Shown: piece after piece, positions 17,146-27,400 of the stretch | How positions within the stretch are numbered: position 1 is the first letter of the stretch | Layout: every line of letters starts with the position of its first letter | NCBI GenBank assembly: GCA_913030835.1 | Contig: CAJWDP010000005.1 | Coordinates: 1-64,000, forward strand | DNA from: an uncultured Flavobacteriales bacterium | GTDB lineage: Bacteria; Bacteroidota; Bacteroidia; Flavobacteriales_D; Parvicellaceae | Direction of reading: 5' to 3' | Length of the DNA stretch: 64,000 nucleotides | The notes under the pieces: model-generated | What the model was told of the DNA's origin: nothing | The model's input: only the letters and a program-made list of their open reading frames with translations | The model's database searches: none | Made by a program: the position numbers and the translations under genes

Positions 17146-20100
17146 TCATCTATTTTCCAGCTGCTCAGCCTCTTCCATGGTGATCTCTTTACCTTGGTAT
17201 AGCACCTTGATGTCCACTTCTAGCACATTCTGCTTATCCAACAGCTGCTTTCTGCTTCTCGCTGATTGTATCGTATTGAGCGGCCCGGAAGTAAGCTGCA
17301 GTGTTGTCTCATCAAGGAATTTTCGAACAATAATATCGCTATGCGGCAATAAAATCTCTGCTATTTCGGTCGGCACAGACCCGTCGTATGTGCCGATGTC
17401 AATGATGTATTCCAACCCTTCTATGACCGAACCAGAATCTCCATTCTCATCATCGTTAGGATTGGTTCCACCCCCTCCATCGGAAAAGACTCCATCTCCA
17501 AATTGCTCTATTAAATTACGTGCTTCAGAAAAAGTAGTTCTTTTACCATTGTAATATACCGTAACAAACGCATCTCGAACACCAATCCTGCGAACCTCAT
17601 CCTTTCTCAAACTAGCGGCTGGAATTTCCCTGTATCTTCCCGTTGAATATCTCAACAGCCCTCCTGAGGTCAGATTAACATTCAGCGGTTGAATATTAAA
17701 GAGGTCATCCCCCGTGACTTTCTTTGAAAACGCACCAATTTGTACGGTATAGAACAATCCTTTCAAAGATTCTACCGGTTGAGCATTTGGCGCATTTTCA
17801 AGCTCCTCATAATAGCTTATACCTGCTGTTGCAGAGTTCGAAGTAGTTGAACTACTGTTTTCAGAATTCGAATTATTTGATGTTGTTGTGCTTGCCGTAT
17901 TCGAATTCGCCGTTGAATTATTTGAAGAACTTTCAGCATTCGTGTTCGTCGACGTTCTGGAATTATCATTTGCTGCAAGCACTGGTGCTTCACCTAATGT
18001 TTCCACCTCTAGCCTTCTGGCCTCCGAAATCCGAATGGATTCGCCGTTGTATATAGCAACCACAAATGCATCATCAAATCCTAATCCTCTTACCTGATTC
18101 TTAACAGAATTCGCATTCTGATATCTGGTGAAATAACCTACTCTGTATCGGGTAATGTTGTTTCTTATTACCTCACCTGTTAGTGGCGTGAATCCTTTAA
18201 ACAAGTCCTGAGGTATCGGTCTTGAAAAAGCTCCAACCTGCACACGATAAACCAATCCCTCCGGCATCTTTGGATTTATTGGAATAGGGTTTTCTTCAGA
18301 ATAGCTGGATGATTCCCTTGAATTGTCAATTGAAACGATATCTTCTTCAATTTTGTCAGGGGCTTCAAAATTCGTTCCTCCTATTTCACTAATATCCAAC
18401 TCACCTGGACTAAGCGGAGCTTTGTCAAAATTTGACCTTCCAACAGCTTTGATCATACTAGCCAGCTCTTGATTTGGCATCGCCTCCAGGTAGTCATTTT
18501 GCGCCAATACGACCTGTTCCTTCATGAATTCCAGTTCATCCAGATCGCTCTCGACGGAGTCCGCTCTGTTCAGCTTTGCACTAGCCAATTGCTCAAGCTC
18601 AATAGCTTGACTCAACAAATTCTGTTTTTCTTGCTCATCTTCAGATTCAGCAGCTCGCTTGTTTAGTTCAGCAGCCTTTAGTTTATCTTGTTCAGCGCTG
18701 GACCTTAATTGAGGCACCAAAGACTCACCATTTTTTATGCTATTTTCAATGCGATCCAACCGATCTAAAAATTGCATGTGTGCCTCTTTGTATTCCGGTG
18801 ATTTTCTAACTTCTTTCACACTTTCATCAGTCAATGAAGCTAGCGTCTGATCATCTTTAATTCGCGTCTCAACCTGGTCAGCATTTGAATTTAGTTTAGT
18901 GGAAAGCTGTTTCTTTTGCTCTCCTGTTCTTTGCATTTCCTCACTCTCTGCCAAAAGCCTATTTTTCTCCTCCTCATTCTTAACCACCTGAGCGCTATCA
19001 GATAACACTTTCGCCTGCATGATCATGTCATTCCCCTCAGAAAGGAGAGTTGCGGCCAATGTTCTTTGCTTTGTCAATTTATCATTTACCTGATCAAAGT
19101 CGTTATTGCCGTCGGCAGGATAAACATTGAGCGCAGCCACCTCAGCTGCTTTCATATTCATGGAATTTGCAGCTGCCATATTCCTTATCGCCAGTTTCTC
19201 GAGCGTATTTGCCTTTTTCAGTGAATCGTTTTTCGCTGCAGCGTCTTTAATAGAAGATGCGTTCTCCCTTATGGTCTGAGCTTCATCAAATTGACGTTCC
19301 GCTACACGTCGGTAATTTATCGCATCCGTATAGGTAGAATTTGATCTGTCATTCGTTGAAATTGAGTTGATATCACTGGTCAATGATTCATTCAAGCTTT
19401 TACTTTGATTGAATTCCAACTCATTGGCCTGAGCAATTTCAGGTGCAACTTTGAGTTCAATTTTGGCTCTTTTCTTTTCGATCTTGGAAATTTTCTTGTC
19501 CAGCTTTTTTGTTTCCTTTTCATCCGCCTGCTCCTTTTCCATCTCGAGTATTTCAATCTCCGTGTCATACTCATTGATGTCCTCCAGCTGATCACTTACT
19601 TCTGCCAGCTTTTCTTGTGAGGTGCTAGAATTGAAAGAGTCCAAATTCGCCAGCGAAGTTTCCTCAATTTCCTCTACGGGGGTATTCTCTTTCGTAGATG
19701 GCGTATAATTGGTTGACACCTCATCAACGACATCTGTTTTATCCTCGGTTTTTTCAACACGTACATTCGCCGCAACTTCATTCAGTTCAGACGATAGACT
19801 CTTTAATTCAACCAATGCGGCTTCTTCCAGTGCAGAGGCTTCTTTTAAAAGTTGGCTTTTCGTTGAGTCATCCTGTGTTTGAGATGCTTTTTCTCTCATT
19901 TCCTTGGCTGAATCAAATGCTCGATTCACATTGGCCACCTTTTCGTCAGATGGCAAAGATTCAATAGAATCAATACCACCCGCTACTTCTATTTCCTTTT
20001 TGTAATTATCGATTTCTTCTATCAATTCTTTCTTTTCGAATTGATTGATCTCAACAAATGACTCGGCCACTTCGATTTCCTTCTTCAATACCTTTTCTTC

Positions 20101-23100
20101 CTGCTTTTCAATCTGTGCAATTAGCTTGCTTCGTTTCGATTCAGACATTTCTGAATCCGACTCCAGATCAATTTTCAGTGCCTCCAGCTCCAATTGCTCT
20201 GCATTCAAATCTTCCAACTCATCTTTTAGATCATCCATTACTTTTTCCGATTCCTCCGAAGCATATGATTTTTCATCCGTATAGGAGAATTCTTCTACTG
20301 AAGCAACAATTGTATTTTCAGAGGAAGTAACTGTTTCCGCTTCCTCTATTGCATTTTCACTGGTGCTTGTTTCCGAGGAATCGGCTGAACTGGATGTATT
20401 TGATGCGATCTCTGTTTCTGATGATGAGCGAATTACCTCTTCACTTTCAGCAATCTGATCATTCAGCTCCGCTTTTTTCCGGTTCAAAACATCAATTTCA
20501 TTTTGAATTTCCTCTTTTTCATTTTCATTGGCCTCCTTATACGACTCGTTCAATATCGCAACGTCCTCTTCAATCGATTCAACCCACTCATTCTTCAGCT
20601 CTATCTCAGCACTTGCTCTTGATATCGGGTTAGAAATTGTAGTGAGCCCACTTGCTTTAGTTTCAAAATCCTCATATTTCTCCTCATCCACTCTATTTAA
20701 TAACGATTCATTGCTGCTCGTTTCAGAACTATTGTTGACTTCTGAGCTGGTAGTACTTGCAATTTCCATCCATTCATTTCGCTCCTCCTCTTTCCTCACT
20801 TTTTCAAGCTTCAGCTCTTCTGCCTTATCGAGGTATTCCGTCCTTTTCAACTCGTCGGTCTCGGTGGAAGCAAGAGTCTCCATTTTCTCTATATCCTCAG
20901 CAAGTTCATCGATCCATTCGTTCGCAATATTTTCCTTTTCTCTTGCCTTTTCAATGGGATCTGTAATTTGTTCGGCTGCATTTTCCCGGTTCGACAACTC
21001 AACATATTCTTCTTTGTTGCCAATTTCATTTACCGAAATAGAGGTTTCAGTATTAGTTTCAGTCTCAGCTATATTATTCTCATCATTTTGAGCTATTTCC
21101 TCAACCAATTTCGTTTCCTTCACTTTCAACTCCTCGATCGTAGTTTCAAGTTGTTCACGCGTTGCGGGATCAGTTTCGCTCTTCAAGGCCTCATCAATTG
21201 CTGCAATGTCTCTTGACAGACGTTCCGCCTCAACTCTATTTGCCTCGTTTACCCGAGCGGTTTTATCCGGTCCATCAGGCAATTCACTCAAGGCCTGGCG
21301 AACAGAATCATAGGATTCTTCTTCTTTCGATGCCATAATTGCAGCCACCCGATCTTTTAATTGTTGACCGGGTCCGCTAGATGTATCGGTTTCTGTTTTT
21401 TCCTCGATTTGATTTTCTGCTAGAACTGTAGTAGTACTTTCAATAGAGGCATCTATTTCTCCCGACTGTATTTCCTCGCTCAGAGCCGTTTTCTCTTCCT
21501 CCGTTAATTCAGTGGCTTCTACATCAGCCAAATCATCGAAGAGACGCTCCAGAACCTCTGCCTCATCATTTAGCACGTCCGCATCTTTCTGCACTTCTTT
21601 CGCAAAAGCAAAAGCTTTGTCTGCATCTTTCTCTGTCTGCACAAGCAGTTCTTTTGCCTCATCAATTCTGATCTGAATATCCGGCTTTTGTTTCTTAGAG
21701 GCAGAATTGTACTGGGTTTCAAGATTCCTGATTTCCTGACGTATCTCGTCTTCATCGTTTCTCAGCTGCCTTGCTTTATTCATCAATTCCGTAGCCTCGG
21801 ATTGTTTTTCCCGAGCTTTCGCCGTGATCTGCTCAAATTCACTTTTGTCATCAACATCAAGTTTCCGTGCCTCCTCAACATACGATTTCAGCTCTTCCAG
21901 TTTGGTAATGGCATCTTCTGTACTTGAAGCATTTAGCGCTGTCCTGATGTCGTTCGCATAAATTTGTGATTGTTCCGCTTCTTTCTTTTTCTTTTCGTAC
22001 TGTTCTTCCAGAGTATTACCCAGATTCAGCGCTCCTGTGGCAACTTCATTATCGTTTTGTGATTTTGCATGGTATTCAGAAGCCAGTTGGATCAGCTGCC
22101 TTTTTTCCTGGGGGTTATCCACATTGTCAATCCCTTTTAAAATCTCTTCTGCCTTTTTTGCATTTTCCCGCGCAGATTTCATTTTCTCATTTGCAACAAA
22201 AAAAGCAACATCTCTTTTCTCTTTTATTTCCTGCATTTCTCTTGCTGACTGTGCTGCCATTGTATCGGCCAATGCAATCAGGTCTTCCTCATTGATTATT
22301 CCAAGCAATGTATCCTGGGCACTTACTGCCGTAGTGTCTTCAAGAGGTTCAAGTTTGTCCGCATTTTGCTCTACGTCCGATATCTGCTTCAAGACTTCAG
22401 CCATAATCAGCTCAGAGTTTTCGACCTCTTCATCAAATAAGTTGTTAATGACCAAGCGCTCTTCTGCACCATCCATTACAAGAGAGATTTCCTGCTTTAG
22501 TGGTTTCAGCTCCTTCTGATAGGGCACCTCAAACAAACCCGTATGGACTTTATCGGATTGTGGTGACTCTATGATGTATTGGTATCGGCCGCTTTTAGGT
22601 AAGATGATGAGAAACTTGCCGCTTTCACTTTTTGAATTGTAAACACCGACAATTTCATCTTTGATTACATCATTCACCTTAATTACAACACCCATGTTGT
22701 TTGGGTCTATGTCATTTTGAAAACGACCTGCGATAATGGCATTCAAAATTGGGTAGATTTCCACTTTAACATTGTAGACATCTACATAACCTCCTCTGGA
22801 TGATCTGGTAGAAGCAAAATACGCTTCCTTATTCAAAGAATCAACGATATACAATATGTCGTCATCCGGAGTGTTGATCTTGAAATCCATATTTTGAGCA
22901 GGACCGAATGTATTGTATTCACTATCATATGAACATCTGAATACATCGTAACCTCCCATTGAAGAATGTCCTTTCGAGCAGAAATAAAATGTCATTCCAT
23001 CTGGATGCAAAAAGCCATAATCCTCGTCAGAATCGGTATTTACCTGAACAGGCAATTTTTGTGCATTTGACCACTTTCCATTTGGTAATTTCTTGATTTG

Positions 23101-23781
23101 ATAAATGTCTTTGCCCGTTTCACCATCCTTACCATAGCTTGAATAAAATATATTATTCTGCTGGGTTGAAGGAAAATGTACCAATGGTCGATGGCCGATC
23201 TTTTTGTCATAGCTGGATTGAAATTCATCTGTTACTAAGACTTTACCCCCTATGTTCCTGAGGTCATAGCTATACTGCAGTCGATTGAACACTACTTCCT
23301 TCTTGTTGATCACGACCAATTCTGAAATGTTCTTCAACAGTTTTTTACCATTGTTGCACATTCGAATCTCCTGATCAACATTTAAACGTTCATATTGCTT
23401 TGTTGAACCTGCGCTTTTAAACTTGTTGTATGCCTTAATAGCATCTTCAAAACGATAATTCAGGTGGTATGCTTTTCCAATGAAATAATAGGCTCTTACA
23501 TCAATTGTGGGGTCTTTAATTGCGTATTGCAGATGTCCGAGACCTTTGAGTTTGTCTTCCTCAGAATAAAGTAAGCAAGCCCCGTATTTAAAATTCAGAT
23601 CTGCATTCGTCTGATCCAAAGCAAGGAGTGTTGAGAATTTTTCTTTTCCCTCGATGTAATTGCCCTCATCAAAAAGTTTATCGGCTACCTTGAAGTCTTC
23701 CTTGGATTGACCAAAAAAAGAAATGGTTACCATAATAGAGATAACCAAGAAAAAAATTCTATTTACAATTAGCGTATACAC
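17146..23781 (-). CDS. Giant periplasmic protein: TPR, PD40 propeller, regulatory-like domain, ~1300-residue helical repeat region, three SPOR-like modules
   Basis: The 2211-residue product starts at a GTG followed by a good signal peptide (IFFLVISIMVTISFFGQ). Domains in order: TPR helices (about 25-165: DKLFDEGNYIEGKEKF, AYYFIGKAYHLNYRFEDA); a PD40/WD40-like propeller (about 195-345: DEDYGFLHPDGMTFYFCS, GGYDVFRC); a carboxypeptidase-regulatory-like domain (about 350-440); a very acidic Glu/Lys/Ser-rich helical region (about 450-1790); and SPOR-like modules at about 1838-1925 (VYRVQVGAFSRP, RYRVGYFTRYQNA), 2000-2090 (FYTVQIGAFSKK) and a diverged one at 2118-2211, the first two separated by a Ser/Thr/Asn linker. 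The front half matches PorE-type T9SS envelope proteins, but the OmpA-like peptidoglycan-binding end is replaced by SPOR, which also binds glycan strands. I infer an envelope-spanning scaffold. It is the last gene of a long operon, 31 nt after plsY. Confidence 0.9.
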   Translation of the reverse strand: MYTLIVNRIFFLVISIMVTISFFGQSKEDFKVADKLFDEGNYIEGKEKFSTLLALDQTNADLNFKYGACLLYSEEDKLKGLGHLQYAIKDPTIDVRAYYFIGKAYHLNYRFEDAIKAYNKFKSAGSTKQYERLNVDQEIRMCNNGKKLLKNISELVVINKKEVVFNRLQYSYDLRNIGGKVLVTDEFQSSYDKKIGHRPLVHFPSTQQNNIFYSSYGKDGETGKDIYQIKKLPNGKWSNAQKLPVQVNTDSDEDYGFLHPDGMTFYFCSKGHSSMGGYDVFRCSYDSEYNTFGPAQNMDFKINTPDDDILYIVDSLNKEAYFASTRSSRGGYVDVYNVKVEIYPILNAIIAGRFQNDIDPNNMGVVIKVNDVIKDEIVGVYNSKSESGKFLIILPKSGRYQYIIESPQSDKVHTGLFEVPYQKELKPLKQEISLVMDGAEERLVINNLFDEEVENSELIMAEVLKQISDVEQNADKLEPLEDTTAVSAQDTLLGIINEEDLIALADTMAAQSAREMQEIKEKRDVAFFVANEKMKSARENAKKAEEILKGIDNVDNPQEKRQLIQLASEYHAKSQNDNEVATGALNLGNTLEEQYEKKKKEAEQSQIYANDIRTALNASSTEDAITKLEELKSYVEEARKLDVDDKSEFEQITAKAREKQSEATELMNKARQLRNDEDEIRQEIRNLETQYNSASKKQKPDIQIRIDEAKELLVQTEKDADKAFAFAKEVQKDADVLNDEAEVLERLFDDLADVEATELTEEEKTALSEEIQSGEIDASIESTTTVLAENQIEEKTETDTSSGPGQQLKDRVAAIMASKEEESYDSVRQALSELPDGPDKTARVNEANRVEAERLSRDIAAIDEALKSETDPATREQLETTIEELKVKETKLVEEIAQNDENNIAETETNTETSISVNEIGNKEEYVELSNRENAAEQITDPIEKAREKENIANEWIDELAEDIEKMETLASTETDELKRTEYLDKAEELKLEKVRKEEERNEWMEIASTTSSEVNNSSETSSNESLLNRVDEEKYEDFETKASGLTTISNPISRASAEIELKNEWVESIEEDVAILNESYKEANENEKEEIQNEIDVLNRKKAELNDQIAESEEVIRSSSETEIASNTSSSADSSETSTSENAIEEAETVTSSENTIVASVEEFSYTDEKSYASEESEKVMDDLKDELEDLNAEQLELEALKIDLESDSEMSESKRSKLIAQIEKQEEKVLKKEIEVAESFVEINQFEKKELIEEIDNYKKEIEVAGGIDSIESLPSDEKVANVNRAFDSAKEMREKASQTQDDSTKSQLLKEASALEEAALVELKSLSSELNEVAANVRVEKTEDKTDVVDEVSTNYTPSTKENTPVEEIEETSLANLDSFNSSTSQEKLAEVSDQLEDINEYDTEIEILEMEKEQADEKETKKLDKKISKIEKKRAKIELKVAPEIAQANELEFNQSKSLNESLTSDINSISTNDRSNSTYTDAINYRRVAERQFDEAQTIRENASSIKDAAAKNDSLKKANTLEKLAIRNMAAANSMNMKAAEVAALNVYPADGNNDFDQVNDKLTKQRTLAATLLSEGNDMIMQAKVLSDSAQVVKNEEEKNRLLAESEEMQRTGEQKKQLSTKLNSNADQVETRIKDDQTLASLTDESVKEVRKSPEYKEAHMQFLDRLDRIENSIKNGESLVPQLRSSAEQDKLKAAELNKRAAESEDEQEKQNLLSQAIELEQLASAKLNRADSVESDLDELEFMKEQVVLAQNDYLEAMPNQELASMIKAVGRSNFDKAPLSPGELDISEIGGTNFEAPDKIEEDIVSIDNSRESSSYSEENPIPINPKMPEGLVYRVQVGAFSRPIPQDLFKGFTPLTGEVIRNNITRYRVGYFTRYQNANSVKNQVRGLGFDDAFVVAIYNGESIRISEARRLEVETLGEAPVLAANDNSRTSTNTNAESSSNNSTANSNTASTTTSNNSNSENSSSTTSNSATAGISYYEELENAPNAQPVESLKGLFYTVQIGAFSKKVTGDDLFNIQPLNVNLTSGGLLRYSTGRYREIPAASLRKDEVRRIGVRDAFVTVYYNGKRTTFSEARNLIEQFGDGVFSDGGGGTNPNDDENGDSGSVIEGLEYIIDIGTYDGSVPTEIAEILLPHSDIIVRKFLDETTLQLTSGPLNTIQSARSRKQLLDKQNVLEVDIKVLYQGKEITMEEAEQLENR

Positions 23782-23812
23782 TCTTGACTGTACACTCTAC
23801 GTAAAAAATGGT

Positions 23813-24472
23813 TTATTTGTTATTTCTTCTGAGATTGAAGCTGACTTTCATCTTATTTTCCTCTTTTTTCAGCAGTCTGTCAATATTGGATCGATGCGTG
23901 TAAATCACTAATAATGACATGACTATGGAAAAATAGATCAGAGTAGGTGTGTCTTTCGCCTTGAAAATGAAAATTATTATGAATGGGAAAGCAACCGCAG
24001 CACAAAGGGCCCCGAGTGAAACGTATTTGCTGATTAAAAAGGTAATTAAGAAAACGCCGAATGCAATTCCGGCAGCTTCCGGATGTATGGCGAAAATAAT
24101 TCCCAACAAGGTGGCTACACCTTTTCCGCCTTTAAATTTGGCGTAAATGGGATAAATATGACCAAATACAGCAGACATTCCTACCGCAAGCTGAAAGTTC
24201 ACTAGCTGATTCGTACCGTGTCCGAACTCACAGAACATACTCAAAATGGTAACTGCTGCCCACCCTTTTATGATGTCCATAAAAAGAACCGGAAAACCTG
24301 CCCTTTTACCGAGTACTCTGAAGGTATTTGTAGCTCCCGCATTTTTACTCCCGTGCTCACGAACGTCAACACCAAAAAAAAGTGTTCCGATCCACACAGC
24401 AGAAGGCACAGACCCAATTAAATAAGCGAGTACTAATGCAATAATATTGTACAAATTTAGGATGTCATCCAT
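23813..24472 (-). CDS. plsY: Glycerol-3-phosphate acyltransferase PlsY
   Basis: This inner-membrane enzyme transfers acyl groups from acyl-phosphate to glycerol 3-phosphate, starting phospholipid synthesis. The three conserved cytoplasmic/active segments are present: YLIGSVPSAVWIG, VREHGSKNAGATNTFRVLGK and FGHIYPIYAKFKGGKGVAT. Length (219) and five or six hydrophobic segments fit the family. A basic C-terminal tail follows the last membrane helix. It begins 5 nt after the unknown 1490-residue gene and is the seventh gene of the operon that starts at 34462; glycerol 3-phosphate supply links it loosely to tpiA. Confidence 0.95.
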   Translation of the reverse strand: MDDILNLYNIIALVLAYLIGSVPSAVWIGTLFFGVDVREHGSKNAGATNTFRVLGKRAGFPVLFMDIIKGWAAVTILSMFCEFGHGTNQLVNFQLAVGMSAVFGHIYPIYAKFKGGKGVATLLGIIFAIHPEAAGIAFGVFLITFLISKYVSLGALCAAVAFPFIIIFIFKAKDTPTLIYFSIVMSLLVIYTHRSNIDRLLKKEENKMKVSFNLRRNNK

Positions 24473-24477
24473 ATGCT

Positions 24478-27400
24478 CTAATCTTCCATTCTTCGTAAAA
24501 AAGCTCTAGCTTTCGTTGGCGAAGATAACATAAACTGAAAATCTTCTACTCCTTTTTCTCCTTTGAACTTCGTATTATCCGTCTTGGTATCTTTGATTAT
24601 TTCATTGTATTCTTTATTAGCAGCATACGTCTGGAAAATACCTTTCTTGCCACTTTTATAGTTGAAATAATAAAAGTTCTTTCCGTCCAATTTCAAATAA
24701 ATATCAACCATATCGCCAGTTGAACGCTTCGTGAGTTCAATATAACCCTCGACATATTTATACACTTGTTTCTTCAAAATGTTACCAATGCCAATTTTTC
24801 CGACACTTCTATAGGAGTTCGTGGATTTGTTCCAGACAAATTTCACATCCGGTAAAATCATGGACTTCAACAGTTCTTCAGCGAAGTTTTTCTTTTTGAT
24901 CTCCCCATGAATGGTCAGATCGGAAATAATATTATCCGACTTTTCCAGACCACATATTTCTCGCAACGCAAGTTCAAAGGAAGGACTGGAATAGTCGAAA
25001 GACTCAAATCCCACTTTTGAAACGATGTCCTTGCCCATTTTTTCAAGTGCGTTTTCATTGAACGGAAAGTTCAACACAATCGTCGCTACGCCTTCCACTT
25101 CCTTTTTCACCGGAGAATAAAACACCTTACCATACGGCACAATGCTCAACTGTCCTGAATTGATTCCAAAGTTCATTTGACCCTGACCTCTAACAAAACA
25201 ACTATCCCGACTTAACGTAACCAAATTACCGGGTAAAGACTCTTCTCTCAGCTTTTCTTTTTCACCAATCTGATATACCTGTTTTTTCTTATTGAACCTC
25301 AAGAATCCTTGAGCCACAACTACATTCTTGTGTTTCTCATTCAATTTATTCGACAAAAATGTAGGATACAGGGATACAGAATCCGTATTCATAATAATTC
25401 CCGCTGCTACAGGATTTCCATTTTCGTCTTTCAGATCTTTCTCAACAGGAATGTAAATGTCTTTTGGGTCAATAGGCGATGAAAAGCTCATCCAGTTTCT
25501 TGCTATTCCGCCACAATTATGACTGATTTTAGTTAGCCCAGTGAAAAGTAGCTCCTTTTGTGCAGAAAACATTTCAACCTGTCCATAGTAGCTGAATTGA
25601 GGGCTCAATTTGAACTCCATTTTCTCCTTAATCTCACCTTTTGCATAGCTTCTTAGGGCGGTATCGGGCTCAATTTTATCAAAATAGATCTCCCTTGTTT
25701 TACCCAGCTCATCCTTGAACTGATAATAGCCCGACGACTTATACTCATTCTTGGCTTTGATGTCCGTAACGGCTTTAAGTATGGTATGGTATTTTGTTAT
25801 GTAATTGGTAACAATACTCGAATTGTTCAATGTCCGCATTTTGGCCTTACGCTCAATGTACACCTTATTGCTATCCGGATATATTCTTGAATCAGCAACC
25901 GTAATGTACTCTAAGTCTGTGCACGTAATCACTTTTTTCCGGACATCAAATCTGGCTTTAGGCGCCCTAAAGCTGAGAGAATCCTGTTTAGGATGTACTG
26001 AGAAGAAATTCGGACCGGCCAGATCCATGTCTGTTTCTATTTTCACATCGCTATCCCCTTTTTTACCGGCTTCCATTTCAAGATCATCACTCTTCATGTA
26101 CCAATTGAACTTGTCCATATAGCATATGTACTGGTTATCAGGAAATTCCACGAAGGACTCACCATCATTGGACTTGAACTCACTTTTCTTGGTATCGAAA
26201 TCAATGTGCGCATTCACATTGGTTGTCCTAAAGGCCAGCGCATCCAAATCAAAACTCAACAAGTCGAAGTCGGAGGTATCTGCATCGATCTGTCTTTCTT
26301 TGAATTTAAAATTTACTGCTAACAGCTCACCTTTTTTCATGATCGTCATTAATCCGTTTCCGGTCATCCCCTCTGGTCGCAAGGCCAATGTTCCGTTGAG
26401 TTTGGCAAGTGAATCATAAAAATCGAGAAGGTCTGTTTTATTAATACTGGATGCATATAAGACTTCTTCTTCAGGCACATACACCACTTTCACATTCGAC
26501 CCTCTCACATTGGGCAATTCGGGTGGACCAGGACCTCCTTTGTTCACATAAACCTCAGCTATAGCACTCAGAGAATTTGGTAAAAAGGTAATTTCTGACG
26601 ATTCCGCATGCGACGTTAAATAATCAATTTCTCCACTACCCTGCAGACCTTTATTACTGAGTTTAATTTCGTTTTCGTAGTTGGCCTTACCTAAATACAA
26701 CGGAATACCCCCTTCCGGAGCATCCCTTTGAAATCCTAAAGAATAATCATCCTGAACCGTAAGTGATTCCGTAATGTCAGGAAAAATTGAAGCAGAAACC
26801 AATTTGCCATCAAAGTGCATTCCTCTTGTAGCAAAGTTATCCAGACTATCCATGATAAACGGCTCTACTTCGAAATAGAATTTCTCTCTATCGTATTGTC
26901 CCTCATGGATATTTTTATTATCGTAAAAAACAAATGTCTTTTTTGTAATATTCATGACAGGATATTCGTGTTTTGTTGTATCCTTTCCAGATTTGTTTTT
27001 TTCGTGATCTATATCGATGTATCCGCGTGCCCCGACCAACTGACTTTGAAGTTTTCGAATTACATCTCCTGAAGTGTGTTTTTCCTTTCGCTTAACAAAA
27101 AATCGAATCCAATTGGTTTCAATCAAATTCAATCTAAACTTGTCGTAGTCAAAAGAAAACTCATCCCCGTATACTTCCGTTCTTCCGGCTAGAATAACGC
27201 CTTTGAATGTAAAGCTCCTATTCTTTTTAAGTATGATCTTTCCTTCATCTGGAAACACTTTGGTTCCCTGAGCACGACTTAAGGTGATGTTTTTAACCCC
27301 TTCCAGAGCCAGATCATAATTCAGCAAACTCAATGATCCATTGTATTTAACCCCACTTTCCGGCTCTGACACAAATTGTATTACGTCAAAATCCATTCTT

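Noticed and set aside
20528-21091. Plus-strand open frame of 187 codons rich in Ser and Phe, inside the giant gene
   Set aside because: It is the complement of Glu/Lys-rich codons (gaa/gag/aaa give ttc/ctc/ttt); composition is an artefact and no domain is present. The same holds for the other plus-strand frames between 17126 and 22519.
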